NCBI RefSeq assembly: GCF_004193775.1 | Contig: NC_041019.1 | Span: forward strand, 17,641,020 to 17,705,019 | Source: Glycine soja | Lineage: Eukaryota; Streptophyta; Magnoliopsida; Fabales; Fabaceae | Reading direction: 5' to 3' | DNA: 64,000 bases | Part shown: one piece after another, positions 11,053 through 22,842 of the stretch | Position numbering within the stretch: the first letter of the stretch is position 1 | How the letters are laid out: every line of letters begins with the position of its first letter | Notes under the pieces: generated by a model | The model's database searches: none | What the model was told of the DNA's origin: nothing | What the model saw: only the letters and a program-made list of their open reading frames with translations | Made by a program: the position numbers and the translations under genes

Positions 11053-12849
11053 CTAGCGGTTTCCAATCATATGGTCCATTAAGTCTATCATATGCTGACA
11101 ATAGCTGAGAAGTCCGTGGATCTCCTCGGGGGCGGAGTAGGTGTCCGCCACTGCTTTGGCCTTGGCTAGCAATCGGGGAAGTTCTTGACTCCTGTTCAAA
11201 GTAAGAGCAAATCGGCCCATCCTCATTGTTGCCTCTTGGTGCAATGAATCAATTACCCTTTCCCTTGCTTCCCTTTCTACTGATATCTTGGCGTACTCAT
11301 CCTCTAGCCTTTGCTCGTGAGTCGCCGCTAGATTTAGCTTCTCTTTGCACTTATCGATGATGGCCCACATATTCCCTTCAGTCTCGCTTTAACTATTGGG
11401 ACAAATTTCTTTTCGACCTAAGGCAAGCCTTTAGCTCATCCTTCCAGATCATGCCTTTGACCCGTGATGATTCCTTTCACCTCTTCGGAGCTTGAGCTCA
11501 CTATTGCTGCCCTATAAAGCCCCTCAAAACTTGTTTTGGTCGTGTTCTTCCTTTCGGGCCTTCTTGGTTTCTCATTCCAAGGCTTCATCGGTGGCCATAT
11601 TGACGTCCCTTAGTTCATCATACTCTCTTCAGACTTTGATGGCTATGGACTTGAACTTCTCTTTGACTACCCGGGCTCTTTCAAGCTTTGCCTTTAGGGC
11701 TTGTACCTCATCACTTTCTTTCGAAGCTTTAACCTCATTGTCTCTCACAGTCTTTAGATTTGGGAGCCAATCCAATCCTTGTGTCTGGACTCTCAGCCAC
11801 TTATGATAGCCGCCGATGATCCCATTACTGCTTCCCCTAAGCTCTCTGTCCTTTCTTCACGCCGCATCCCATGCCTTGCGAACTCCTTGGAGTACCCTCG
11901 CGTTGTGGTCACTGAAACCCCGTGCGATGAAAGGCGTGATGCTTTCGTCTGATGGCACTCGTCTCATGGGACATCCTTCGCATGAAGATAGAATCCTGAT
12001 TCTTCCTTCCTTCTAGCGAGGGAACCAATTAACAGACACCCCTCCATGCTAGCCAAGAGTTGGTCCCACTTCGCCTTTCCTTTTTCGACGCACGAGCGGT
12101 GACCTTGTAGCGGATAGACGAGCCTACCTTCTTGGAGAAAAAGGTGTGAAACCAGCCACACATAGAGAGCCAGTGCACAACAAACAATTCTTGCGCTGCT
12201 CTTTTCACATCCCCGGTCGAACGTGTCATACATGGCCAAAATGGCGACGACCGGGCTTTCCTTGCCATGATGAAAGGCGAGGAAAGCGTCAATCGCTGCT
12301 GGGTCCACTAACCCTTCCATATTCGGAAAGAGGAAAACTCCAAAGATCAAAAGCGCCAAGATGTCAATAAAAGAAAGCCCATTCGCCTTGATTTGCCAAG
12401 GCCTTTGCCCTTTCCTCCAAACACTTCCTTGGTACTCCGACTACCCCATTCCTGTTTTGCTTTACACGGTCCAACTCTTGTGCTGAGATTTTCACTACCT
12501 TGGCAACTCTTGTCGTGGAGGGATAGAACCCAGAGAAAAGATATGGCTTCCTTCCTCCCAGTGGGCATCCCCGGATTTCTTCAAACTCTTTCACAGTCGA
12601 CACTAGCTGGAAGTCCTCAAATGTGAAGCACCTTAGGGGCTGGTCATAATACTGGGAAAGGGATGCAATCGGTTCCATGGAGACTTCTACCCTAGCTAGG
12701 TCCCAAATCTTACCATAGGCTTTGCGGAAGGCTTGCCGTTGAAGTTGACCCATTAATTGCCCCAACTCTCGTAAACTAGTGACCTCTAAGCTCTTGATTT
12801 TGACTTGATAAAACCTCTTTTTAAGCGAAGGCTTTTGACTTGATCCCAT
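11053..12849 (-). pseudogene. Ogre-type ORF1 (upstream of gag), broken
   Basis: An extra ORF between primer site and gag is a hallmark of Ogre/Tat elements; its function is unknown. From ATG at 12849 the frame runs 161 codons (start MGSSQKPSLKKRFYQVK, with FTFEDFQLVSTVKEFEEIRG), then shifts near 12365. The next frame (12359-11964, FGVFLFPNMEGLVD, HFFL-like hydrophobic stretch) ends in a TGA where Trp would be expected. After further disruption, 11370-11053 encodes a charged, probably coiled-coil C-terminus (CKEKLNLAATHEQRLEDEYA). Total span about 600 codons. The middle part resembles a plant mobile domain-type protein (DUF7745-like) from memory, not checked. The second element (45015-56392) lacks this ORF completely. 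Confidence 0.8.
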
Positions 12850-13703
12850 GTTTTACTAAAGTGAAACAAGATCTAGTGCGAATCAAAACTCCGACATCTA
12901 TCATGGGTGGAATGGATGAATGCACAAAGGAATGCATATGACACGGATGCAATTTATGAATACGGGAGCCCGGGAAATTGTCTCCTTCTTGGATACAACA
13001 TTTGGGCAGCGTGGCACCCAACGTATGTTTTTAAGAAGGCGACATGGACCCTCCGTCGGTTTGCTAAAGTGAGGGGATCAAAGACGAAACCCACGCATGA
13101 TGCATATGCGAAAGGCACAACACGGGGATGTACACAGTACGACAATATTCACAAACAAATATAAGCAAGAGGGTATATGATACTTATGCATGGCAGTGTG
13201 AAAAATGGCATGCAGCGTGTTTGCTCCGTGCCCCTATTTAAAGGGCTATAAGGGAAAGAGCTAACTAGGCTTTTAGTGATAACCCCCAAGGTAGTCATAT
13301 CTCTCTTGATGGTTTCTAGAGGTATCATCCCCTTCGAAGAACATACTGCAGCAGTAGGGACTACTAGCAACAATATGTTTTCAAAGAGAAAAACTCTAGA
13401 TGAGGGTTCACTGTAATCAAGCAAGTCGGAGACCTAGCATGATCACGGATTCACCTCCACTCCTTATGTTCTCACGAACCCGGGTATAGGGCCCCTTTCT
13501 CAACTCACCGTGTGTGCAAATAGTGTTGGTGTTTGCGTGCATCAAATGAATAAGTATTTACCTCATGCATACATTTTAAAACGCACTAAAAGCAACAAAG
13601 AGTTTATATACACAAGACCATAAAAATAAAGGGAAACCAACAAAGGAGAAAGTCATGATAAAACATTTTCACAAGATTAAATGGCCTAACTCTCAAAAAA
13701 CAG
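12850..13703 (-). other. 5' leader of the minus-strand Ogre-like element
   Basis: Non-coding region between primer site and ORF1. Part of 13200-13500 is homologous (inverted) to 46500-46790 in the other Ogre-like element, as expected for a conserved leader. No gene seen. Confidence 0.6.
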
Positions 13704-13721
13704 TCCCCAGTGGAGTCGCCA
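13704..13721 (-). other. Primer-binding site, tRNA-Arg type
   Basis: On the minus strand the LTR ends in GCGACA, then GT, then TGGCGACTCCACTGGGGA, complementary to the 3' end of a plant tRNA-Arg with one mismatch (from memory of the tRNA sequence). A tRNA-Arg primer is usual for Ogre elements. This fixes the element orientation and identifies the right-hand LTR as the 5' LTR. Confidence 0.8.
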
Positions 13722-13723
13722 AC

Positions 13724-15371
13724 TGTCGCAACCTACCCTTCGGCGGGAGGGCAACGCGTGACTCGCCGGATGCGTGTTCCACGAAAGGAATACGTGCGGA
13801 GTCGCCACCAACGTTTATTTGGGGAAAACGTCGGAAAAACCGGAAAAGACGCGATCTACGAACTTTTAAGTGAAAGGTTCGGGAGTTGTATTTACGCACG
13901 GGGAAGGTATTAGCACCCCACACGTCCGTCACAAGGGACGGCAGCCTTTAATCGAATGTGCAAATATGACTTTGATTTTTACGTTCCCTTTTATGTCCTT
14001 ATATCTTTTATACCCTTTTTATATTTTTCTCTTTTTGTGGTCGACAAGGGTGTTTCCCTTTGCTCCTACGTATTCCTCAATTGCGATGAGGAAATCAGAC
14101 CTACGTAGTTCTTTATTATCATGTGATTCTTTTTTACTTAAGAGGTGATCATTTTAAGGCGTTGGACCTTGAAAATGATCCATTTGCTTAGTAAGAAATT
14201 TAAATGATAAAATTCAAAACCTATTTTTGTGGACGAGCTTGACTAGGCGAGTTGATTTTAGCCTTAGTTTCATCTTAGTTATTAGTCAATTCGATTAAGA
14301 ATGAGAAATCCCAAAGAGAAAAACGTCCGATTGATTTTCCGCTTTATTTTACTAAAAGATATTTTTTTTATTATTATATTATTATTTTACCTCTTTTTTT
14401 GATTTCCAACGTGGTTACGGCACGACCGAACGGTCGGAATTCATTTTAACCGAAATTAACGGATAATACAATTCAAACGTTCGGTGGAAATTTATTTTAT
14501 TTTTAGGTTAAGCGAGAAATGACTTAAATAAAATGGCTTAAGCACGTCAAAAGAGGGTATAAAAAGTCAATGAAACAAGGATAAAAATACACGAAACACA
14601 ATGTGGACCACCACGGGTACATAGAATGAATCGAAAAGCTTGGTTCGAGGTACTTACCCGTTGAAGATCGAAGAACGATGAAGAACGAATGAAGAACGTC
14701 GAAGAACGGTTGAAACCTTCGCAAAATTCCTTACGGAGAACGTTACGGAAACGTTTCGGAAGCGCCTCGGCTTAGATTTTCTTCATGGAAACAATTCTTC
14801 CAAGCAAATTCGAAAGAGAGAAGAGTGCCTAACGGGCTCACCCTTTTCCTTCTCACTTCCTCCCCTATTTATAGCAAAATAGGGAGATGCTTGCTGCCCA
14901 GCTCGCCCAGGCGAGCAGGGTTGCTTCCTCCAGAAGCAACAGCCTTTTGGAGGAATATTCTGGAGGGCCCAAGTGGGCCTGGTTTCTATTTGCACCCCCA
15001 TTTTTACTAAGTACACCCCCCTCTGCTTTTTTTTGGTGATTCTTTTTTCGTAAAGTTACGGAAACTTACGAATTTCGTAAGATACTTGTTTTCTTTCCGT
15101 AATGTTTATGGAACCTTACGGATTACATAATCATCCCCTTTTTGACTTACGGAATGTTACGGAACCTCACTAATTATGCAACGATGCTTCCATTTGATTT
15201 CCGGTGTGTCACGGAACCTTTACGGATTGTGCATCAATATTTTCTTTTGTTTTTCGGCATGTCCCGGAATTTCACAAATTGCCTAATGATGGGTGCCAAG
15301 CACCTTACAAGACCCAAACAAAGGTCGCATGTCATCAAGCAAAGGTCCCCGGACGAAATTAGGGTATGACA
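13724..15371 (-). repeat. 5' LTR of the minus-strand Ogre-like element
   Basis: Complete, 1648 bp, TGTCGCAACC at the left and TATGACA at the right (TG...CA form). TATTTATA at 14866-14873 is the reversed TATA box. The primer site adjoins on the left. The right flank starts GTAGTCATACC, so GTAGT is the predicted 5-bp target duplication, whose partner would be just left of the window. About 2% different from 1-1652. Confidence 0.9.
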
Positions 15372-15739
15372 GTAGTCATACCTCACAAAATATATATATG
15401 TATGTTTAGGTAGAAAGATACCTTGGATATGCATGTATATAGCAAAAATATCTCACAAAACACATATATGTATGTTTAGGTAGCAAGATACCTTGGACAC
15501 GCATGTATATAGCAAAATACCTCACAAAAATATACGTATGTTTAGGTAGCAAAATACCTCATGAAAAAAAAAGCAAAAAGAGAGCGAGCAAGAAAAGAAT
15601 AAGAAGAAAAAAATATAGAAAGAAAAATAATAAAAATAATAATAATAATAATAAAAAGTTGTCTAGCTAAAAAACAACATGCTTGTGAAAAGAGATAATT
15701 TCCAACTTTTCTTTGAAAGATTTTACTGATCTTAACCAG

Positions 15740-18700
15740 TTTTTGAAAAAAAATGTGTGTACACATTTGAAGGGTAAATGCTGTGAAAAGTTTTTCGAAC
15801 ACCCAAGATAGACTCGGATGAATGCACAAATTGATGGAAGAACATATTTTGGAAATACTGGGTTGACTTAAAATAGGGAAAATGAATCCTGAGCCCTAGT
15901 GTCACATGACCATAAAAACTTGATGCTTGAGTGTCCACATGGGTGCATGCATGACCAGTTTTGCATAAAATTTCCTAATCATCATTGTTGCATGTGTATC
16001 ATGGAAATAATGTAGGACATCCCCTTTATCCCCGAACCGCTGGCCAAACCCTGACATATATCATGACCAGCCGTTCTACAAGCCTTGAGCCAAAATCCCA
16101 ACTTATCATAAACCTTGACCCAGGGTGAGAATGTCAATCCTTGCCCTCGGAAAACAAAAAAGGGAAGAAAAAAAAAAGAGAGAAAAATTCCCAATCAAAG
16201 AGTGGGAGAAAGCAAAAAAAAGGAAAGAAAATTCCCGATCAAGGATCGGAAGAAAACAGAAGAAACATCCAGAAAGGTCTTTGGACCAGACAATATCTGA
16301 ACAGTACAGAATTGTCACCAAGTAAACAAGAAAAAGGAAACCACGACCTAAAGTGGTCCTCTCCCTTTGATTGCCGACAAAATCTTGTGCGCTAGCGACT
16401 TTCTCGCCACGCACTAAACAAAAATAGAAAAGGAAAAGGAAAAAACACTCAAAGCCAAATTCCCCACCTAAAAACCATTCCCAAAATAAGTCCTATTGAT
16501 CCATGATCACGCATGTAATCTTTGATTTGATAGGAAATGATTTGCAAAATCAAGTCATGACATATCTATGGTTCGAAATTAGGATAAAACACTTACCTGT
16601 GTGAGATTGATACCCTTTTAGTGATTTTCTCCTATCTTTGTTGGACCCAGTGCTTCCTCTAAATGGTCATTTAGAAACGAAATGCTAACATCCAAAATCT
16701 CATTTACGGTTATGAGAAAATTTCATCAGCATACTCTCCTTCCCCGATAGACACATTGTTTTTCATCCAAAAAGCATATGTTGCTCTGATCAGTTGGAAG
16801 TTTTGTCTCTTTACTAAAGCATGTTCGCATTTTGGTGAAGAAAACACCGAGACTATTTTTAGTCTCACAGTTATCAAGAACTACGTAGGTCTGAGTTCCT
16901 CATCACAAATTGAGGATACGTAGGAGCAAAAGCCCTGCTTTTGTCAACCACCCCACCTTTTGTTACCATGACTCAAGAGTCCGGGGGCATGCGGAGCCAC
17001 ATGACCGTGGGATCCCCAAATTCGTATGTTCCATCATTTATCATTTGTATGTTATCCTATTTCTATGACTTGAGGGACTAACGTTTGTTTCGTTTTGATT
17101 GACTTTTGTTTTGTGCATACATGTCGTTTGAACTGTTACGTTTGTATTTACTTCGTTGTTGTCAATAGTGTTTGTTGAAGTTCCGAAATCGCGTAGACTT
17201 TTTCATTTTTTAGGAACGTCGTCCAAAATCAAAAAAATGAACCAAAATCATGATAAAAAGAAAGAAGCGTTGTGAATAAATGTCTACGTATATAAAGAAA
17301 AAGAAAAATGTTTCTCATATATGTATGTAGAAGAAAAATACGTATAGAAGGATTTTTGCGTGTGTAAGTAATGTGTGAAAAGAAATCCCTGTGGGTGTGA
17401 GCAACGAATGTATATAAAGAAAATTTTGTATGAACCATAGGTGTGTGTTGAGAAAGACGAAAAATCTTTGAACATAAATAGGGTTTGTATATAGATCGTG
17501 TGACGTAAAGAGAGAGAGTTCCAATGCGTATACAGAAAAAGTTTGTCATGTATAAAAGTGTAGGTATACAAAGAAAGATTTCTTCATAGAGGACCATAGG
17601 TGTATAATTTTGTGAATATATAAAAATGAAACAAAAAGGAAAAAGAAAGAAAGACCGCAAAGGTCGACATGTTATAGTTAAGAAGTATAAATCATTCGTA
17701 AAGAGCAAACGTATCTTCTGGAAACAAGGGACTGATGCTAAGAGTTTATTTTCCGGAATAAACCGAGATAAGAATGGATGAATTCATTGAACTGATGAAA
17801 GAACATAATTTGGAAACATTGGGTCTGTCTGTGTAAATTCCCAACCGTAGTATCACAATGCCATAAACGGGATGCTTGAGTGCCCACCTGGCTGTAGCCA
17901 TGACTAATTTTGCACGTTGTTTTCAAATCATCATTGTCACGCGTGCCTTATGGAATAATATGGAAGTTCGGCCCGAAATCGACACCTTGACACCCAAATT
18001 TGTTTCGCCCCAGATATCAAGATTGGGTTCCCACGATAAAAGACCCCATTGAAACACAACCTTAGACCTTTTGGAACCTTGGCCTATAAAAAAGAATCCT
18101 CATTCCTTCCCCGAAGCAAAGGACAGCGGAATCTCCTCAAGGGAGAGCGAATAGAATGCTAAAATCCGATTTCCCAAACAAAGGGATGGGGAAGGAGAAG
18201 TGAAAAGAAAGAAAAGGAATAAATGGAAAGAAAGAAAAAGAAAATATGAAAATAAAGAAAAGAACAATAAAAAAGAAAAGGAAGGATTCCCGATCGAAGG
18301 TCGAAGGGAAGTGAAAATGGAAAAGAGCGGAGGCAAACAGAATAATTTTGGGTCAATGAAAGAAAGGGAATGGAAAATCTTCAGACCAGATAAATTCTCG
18401 GCAAGGTAAGTGACTTTCGGCAAAGGGAAACCCATTTTTGGTGTCTCTTCCTTTCAGATTGCCATTCTCGACTGGCGATATCCCACCCCACCTGAACAAA
18501 GAGGAAAAGACCGAAACACCCAGCTTCCTCTCCAAAAACACTACCCTCGAGAAAATCCTATTGGTCCGTGATCGTACGTTTGATCTTTGATTCGATAGGA
18601 AGTCGTGTGCAAAATAGAGTCATGGTGTAGTTATGGTTTGGGAATAGGATAAAACACTTGCCTATGTGAGTTTTATACACTATGAGTGATTTATTTTCAG

Positions 18701-18890
18701 CTTAGCCCGATGTTTCCCCTGCATGTTCATTTAAAAGCTAAAAGTTGACATCCTACCCTTCATTCTCGGTTACAAGGAAGATTACCCTTGGCACAAGTAT
18801 ATTGTTTCTCTAAGATATGGTGCTCTCGCGAATGATTTGTTTTTCTTTACAAAAAGCATGTTTGCCTTTCAGATGGAAAAACCCGATGGA
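15740..18890 (+). repeat. Diverged direct duplication inside the 3' region
   Basis: About 15740-16950 and 17740-18890 are colinear diverged copies. Shared landmarks: AACATA..TTTGGAAA (15840/17800), a GTGTCCACATGGGTG / GTGCCCACCTGGCTG pair (15930/17880), purine-rich blocks (16140-16260/18180-18340) and GGATAAAACACTT (16582/18649). The duplication predates the present arrays. No gene. Confidence 0.7.
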
Positions 18891-18906
18891 CCGTTCGGTC
18901 CTGCCA

Positions 18907-20945
18907 ACCACTTTTTTTCGGAGACCCATGAATGTCATTGCCTAGCGCTGTTCATGTGTCCTCCACCTTTGAGTCTAGAGCCCCGCGAATGTCATTGCCT
19001 AGCGCTGTTCGCCAATTCTCCATTCTCCACTTTTTTTGGAGCCCCATGAATGTCATTGCCCAGCGCTGTTCATGCATCCTCCACCCAAAGAGTTTGGAGT
19101 TATGCTTCATGATTGCCTAAGTGTGGACCCTCTAGTGCAATCCTCCATTCTCCACTTTTTTCGGAGACCCATGAATGTCATTGCCTAGCGTTGTTCATGT
19201 ATCCTCCACCTTTGAGTCTAGAGCCCCGCGAATGTCATTGCCTAGCGCTGTTCGCCAATTCTCCATTCTCCACTTTTTTTGGAGCCCCATGAATGTCATT
19301 GCCTAGCGCTGTTCATGCATCCTCCACCCAAAGAGTTTGGAGTTATGCTTCATGATTGCCTAAGTGTGGACCCTCTAGTGCAATCCTCCATTCTCCACTT
19401 TTTTCGGAGACCCATGAATGTCATTGCCTAGCGCTGTTCATGTGTCCTCCACCTTCGAGTCTGGAGCCCTGTGAATGTCATTGCCTAGCCCTGTTCGCCA
19501 ATTCTCCATTCTCCACTTTTTTCAGAGCCCCATGAATGTCATTGCCTAGCGCTAGTCATGCATCCTCCACCCAAAGAGTTTGGAGTTATGCTTCATGATT
19601 GCCTAAGTGTGGACCCTCTAGTGCAATCCTCCATTCTCCACTTTTTTCGGAGACCCATGAATGTCATTGCCTAGCGCTGTTCATGTGTCCTCCACCTTCA
19701 AGTCTGGAGCCCCGCGAATGTCATTGCCTAGCGCTGTTCGCCAATTCTCCATTCTCCACTTTTTTCGGAGCCCCATGAATGTCATTGCCTAGCACTGTTC
19801 ATGCATCCTCCACCCAAAGAGTTTGGAGCTATGCTTCATGATTGCCTAAGTGTGGACCCTCTAGTGCAATCCTCCATTCTCCACTTTTTTCGGAGACCCA
19901 TGAATGCCATTGCCTAGCGCTGTTCATGTGTCCTCCACCTTCGAGTCTGGAGCCCCGCGAATGTCATTGCCTAGCGCTCTTCGCCAATTCTCCATTCTCC
20001 ACTTTTTTCAGAGCCCCATGAATGTCATTACCTAGCGCTGTTCATGCATCCTCCACCCAAAGAGTTTGGAGCTATGCTTCATGATTGCCTAAGTGTGGAC
20101 CCTCTAGTGCAATCCTCCATTCTCCACTTTTTTCGGAGACCCATGAATGTCATTGCCTAGCGCTGTTCATGTGTCCTCCACCTTCGAGTCTGGAGCCCCG
20201 CGAATGTCATTGCCTAGCGCTGTTCGCCAATTCTCCATTCTCCACTTTTTTCGGATCCCCATGAATGTCATTGCCTAGCGCTGTTCATGCATCCTCCACC
20301 CAAAGAGTTTGGAGCTATGCTTCATGATTTCCTAAGTGTTGACCCTCTAGTGCAATCCTCCATTGTCCACTTTTTTTGGAGCCCCGCGAATGTCATTGCC
20401 TAGCGTTGTTTGCCAATTCTCCATTCTCCACTTTTTTCGGAGCCCCATGAATGTCATTGCCTAGCGCTGTTCATGTGTCCTCCACCTTCAAGTCTGGAGC
20501 CCCGCAAATGTCATTGCCTAGCGCTGTTCGCCAATTCTCCATTCTCCACTCTTTTTCGGAGCCCCATGAATGTTATTGCCTAGCGCTGTTCATGCATCCT
20601 CCACCTTCGAGTCTGGAGCCCCGCGTAGTTATGCGTAGCGCTGTTCGCCAATTCTCCATTCTCCACTTTTTTCGGAGCCCCATGAATGTTATTGCCCAGC
20701 GCTGTTCATGCATCCTCAACCTTCGAGTCTAGAGCCCCGCGAAGTTATGCGTAGCGCTGTTCGCTAATTCTTCATTCTCCACTTTTTCGGAGCCCCATGA
20801 ATGTTATTGCCTAGCGCTGTTCATGCATCCCCCACCAACGAGTCTGGAGCCCCGCGAAGTTATGCGTAGCGCTGTTCGCCAATTCTCCATTCTCCATTTT
20901 TATTCGGAGATCCATGAATTCATTGCCTAGGGTTGTTCATGTGTC
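18907..20945. repeat. 243-bp higher-order tandem array
   Basis: GAGACCCATGAATG occurs at 18921, 19164, 19407, 19650, 19893 and 20136, an exact 243-bp spacing. Each unit holds three shorter related blocks, each with ATGAATGTCATTGCC-like and TAGCGCTGTTC motifs separated by TCCTCCA stretches. After about 20330 the array degenerates into shorter units using only some blocks. It lies 270 bp upstream of the LTR. Confidence 0.93.
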
Positions 20946-21190
20946 CTCCGTTATCAAGCACGGAGCCCCTGGTGACTGGGAAATATGTTTTTCTGTTATT
21001 TTCCGGATCGGTTCCTTCGCCAAACATGTGTATATGTGTATATGTATATTATATTCGTTGTTCTTGTTGTTGTTTGTATTTTGTTTTGTGTTGTGCAGAA
21101 GAAAAAAGAAGGAGTAGAGACAAGAGTTGTCATCACGGAAAGGAAAGGACGGACGAAATCAGTGTCTTATCTTTGCTTTCCTCTTATCTC

Positions 21191-21218
21191 CGATGAGAGG
21201 TAAGTAAAGAAAGGCAAC
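21191..21218 (+). other. Polypurine tract before the 3' LTR
   Basis: Purine-rich run (GATGAGAGGTAAGTAAAGAA then AGGCAAC) directly before TGTCATACCC. The second Ogre-like element has the same arrangement (AAGATAAGTAAAGACGGGTAAC before 55201). This would prime plus-strand DNA synthesis. Confidence 0.7.
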
Positions 21219-22839
21219 TGTCATACCCTAATTTCGTCCGGGGGTTATTATTTGATAATATACAACCTTTGATTGGCCGCTTCGAGATACTTGGCACCCT
21301 TTGTTGTACAATATGTGAAGTCCCGAGACGTGCCGAAAATCAAAAGGAAGCAGGCTTATGCGATCCGTGAAAATTCCGTAATGTGACAAAAATCGAAAGG
21401 AGGTGTTTTTCGCAATCCGTGAGTTTTCGTAACTTCTTCGAAAGCTAAAAAAGAGTAAATATATAATCCGTAAGGATTCGTAACTTTGCGGAAGGAAAAT
21501 AAGTATCGTTACGAAATTCGTAAAATTTCGTAACGTTACGGAAAAAGAATTACCAAAAAAGGTAAAGGGGGGTGCATTTAGTAAAAAAAGGGGTACAAAT
21601 AGCAATCAGGCCCACTTGGGCCTTCCAGATTCTTCCTCCAGAAGGCTGTTGCTTCTGGAGGAAGCAACCTTACTCGCCTGGGCGAGCTGGGTGGCAAGCT
21701 CCTCCCCTATTTTGCTATAAATAGGGGGAGGAGTGAAGGGAGAAGGGGTTCAGCCTTCTTGGCACTTCTTATTCTCTCGAAATTGCTAAGGAAAATTGTT
21801 TCCGTGAAGAAAATCCAAGCCGAGGCGCTTCCGTAACATTTCCGTAACGTTTTCGTGAGTAATTACGCGAAGATTCTCGACCGTTCTTCAACATTCAACG
21901 TTCATTCTTCGTTTTCTTCAGTCTTCAACGGGTAAGTACCTCATACCGAGCTTTTCAATTCATTCTATGTACCTGTGGTGGTCCACATTTTGTTTCATGT
22001 ATTTTTATTCTCGTTTTCATTCGCTTTCTATGCCCCCTTTTGACGTGCTTCAGTCATTTATTTAAGTCATTTCTCGCCTAATCTAAAAATAAAATAAATT
22101 TCCACCGATTATTTGAATTGTATCATCCGTTAATTTCTGTTAAAATGAATTCCGACCGTTTGGTCGTGCCGTAACCACGTTGGAAATAAAAAAAAAAGAG
22201 GTAAAATAATAATATAATAATAAAAAATATCTTTTAGTAAAATGAAGCGAAAAAAATCAATCGGACGTTTTCTCTTTGGGATTTCTCATTCTAAATTGAA
22301 TTGACTAATAACTAAAGTGAAACTAAGACTAAAATCAACTCGCCTAGTCAAGCTCGTCCACAAAAAATAGGATTTGAAAGTTTTATCTCAGCTATTTTCT
22401 TACCAAGTTAAATGGATCATTTTTAAAGGCCCAACACCTTTAAGTGATCACCTTTCAAGTAAAAGAATCGTTTGATTCACCTTTAAAAGAAAGAACTACG
22501 TAGGTCTGATTTCCTCTTCGATGGAGGGTACGTAGGAGCAAGAGCCCCGCTTTTGTCGACCTCAAAAAATAAAAAGAAATAAAAGTTAAGGCAATACAAT
22601 TTCCACAATTCTAAAAAATAGGTTGTTGTCCTTCGAGACAAACGTAAGAGGTGCTAATACCTTCCTCAAGCGTAAATATAACTCCCGAACTTAGAATTTT
22701 TATTTTGACCGGTTTCCTTCATTTTTCCCGACGTTTTCCACAAATAAACGTTGGTGGCGACTCCGCGCATCTTTCCTCCTTTGGAAAGCGCACCCGTGAG
22801 CCTCGCCCTCGCTCGCCCGCCAAAGGACACGTTGCGACA
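21219..22839 (+). repeat. 3' LTR of the outer plus-strand Ogre-like element
   Basis: 1621 bp, TGTCATACCC to GTTGCGACA, same family as 1-1652 and 13724-15371 but visibly more diverged. TATAAATA lies at 21716-21723. The flank after it is GTAGG followed by RT coding sequence of an Athila-like element, not a primer site, so this is a 3' LTR. The expected target duplication GTAGG cannot be checked because the 5' end is outside the window. Confidence 0.88.
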
Positions 22840-22842
22840 GTA

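Larger units (their letters stand above)
1..15371 (-). mobile_element. Ogre-like (Tat lineage) gypsy retrotransposon without pol
   Basis: Two LTRs about 98% alike by eye (1-1652 and 13724-15371) bracket a minus-strand interior. In element orientation this holds a primer site, a leader, ORF1 (12849-11053), a spacer, gag (9924-8182) and a long non-coding 3' region with tandem arrays. An extra ORF upstream of gag plus a tRNA-Arg-type primer site is typical of the Ogre/Tat lineage. No protease, RT, RNase H or integrase is visible between gag and the left LTR, so the copy is non-autonomous and would need enzymes from elsewhere. The left LTR lacks about 17 bp at the window edge. A solo LTR (6670-7707) is inserted in it. 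It sits antisense inside a related element whose sequence resumes at 15372. Confidence 0.85.
15372..21218 (+). mobile_element. 3' part of a plus-strand Ogre-like element
   Basis: This continues into PPT and LTR at 21219-22839 and is homologous in opposite orientation to 2640-4467. It begins exactly at the LTR boundary of the inserted minus-strand element, so the gag side and 5' LTR of this element should lie left of the window. There is no coding sequence: 15372-18890 is purine/pyrimidine-skewed spacer with TATGTATG repeats and 18907-20945 is a tandem array. Minus-strand ORFs around 17229-17708 are low-complexity. Confidence 0.8.

Noticed and set aside
17229..17708. 159-codon minus-strand ORF with hydrophobic, Phe/Tyr-rich sequence
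   Set aside because: Low-complexity AT-rich sequence inside the retrotransposon 3' region; not conserved in the paralogous copy.
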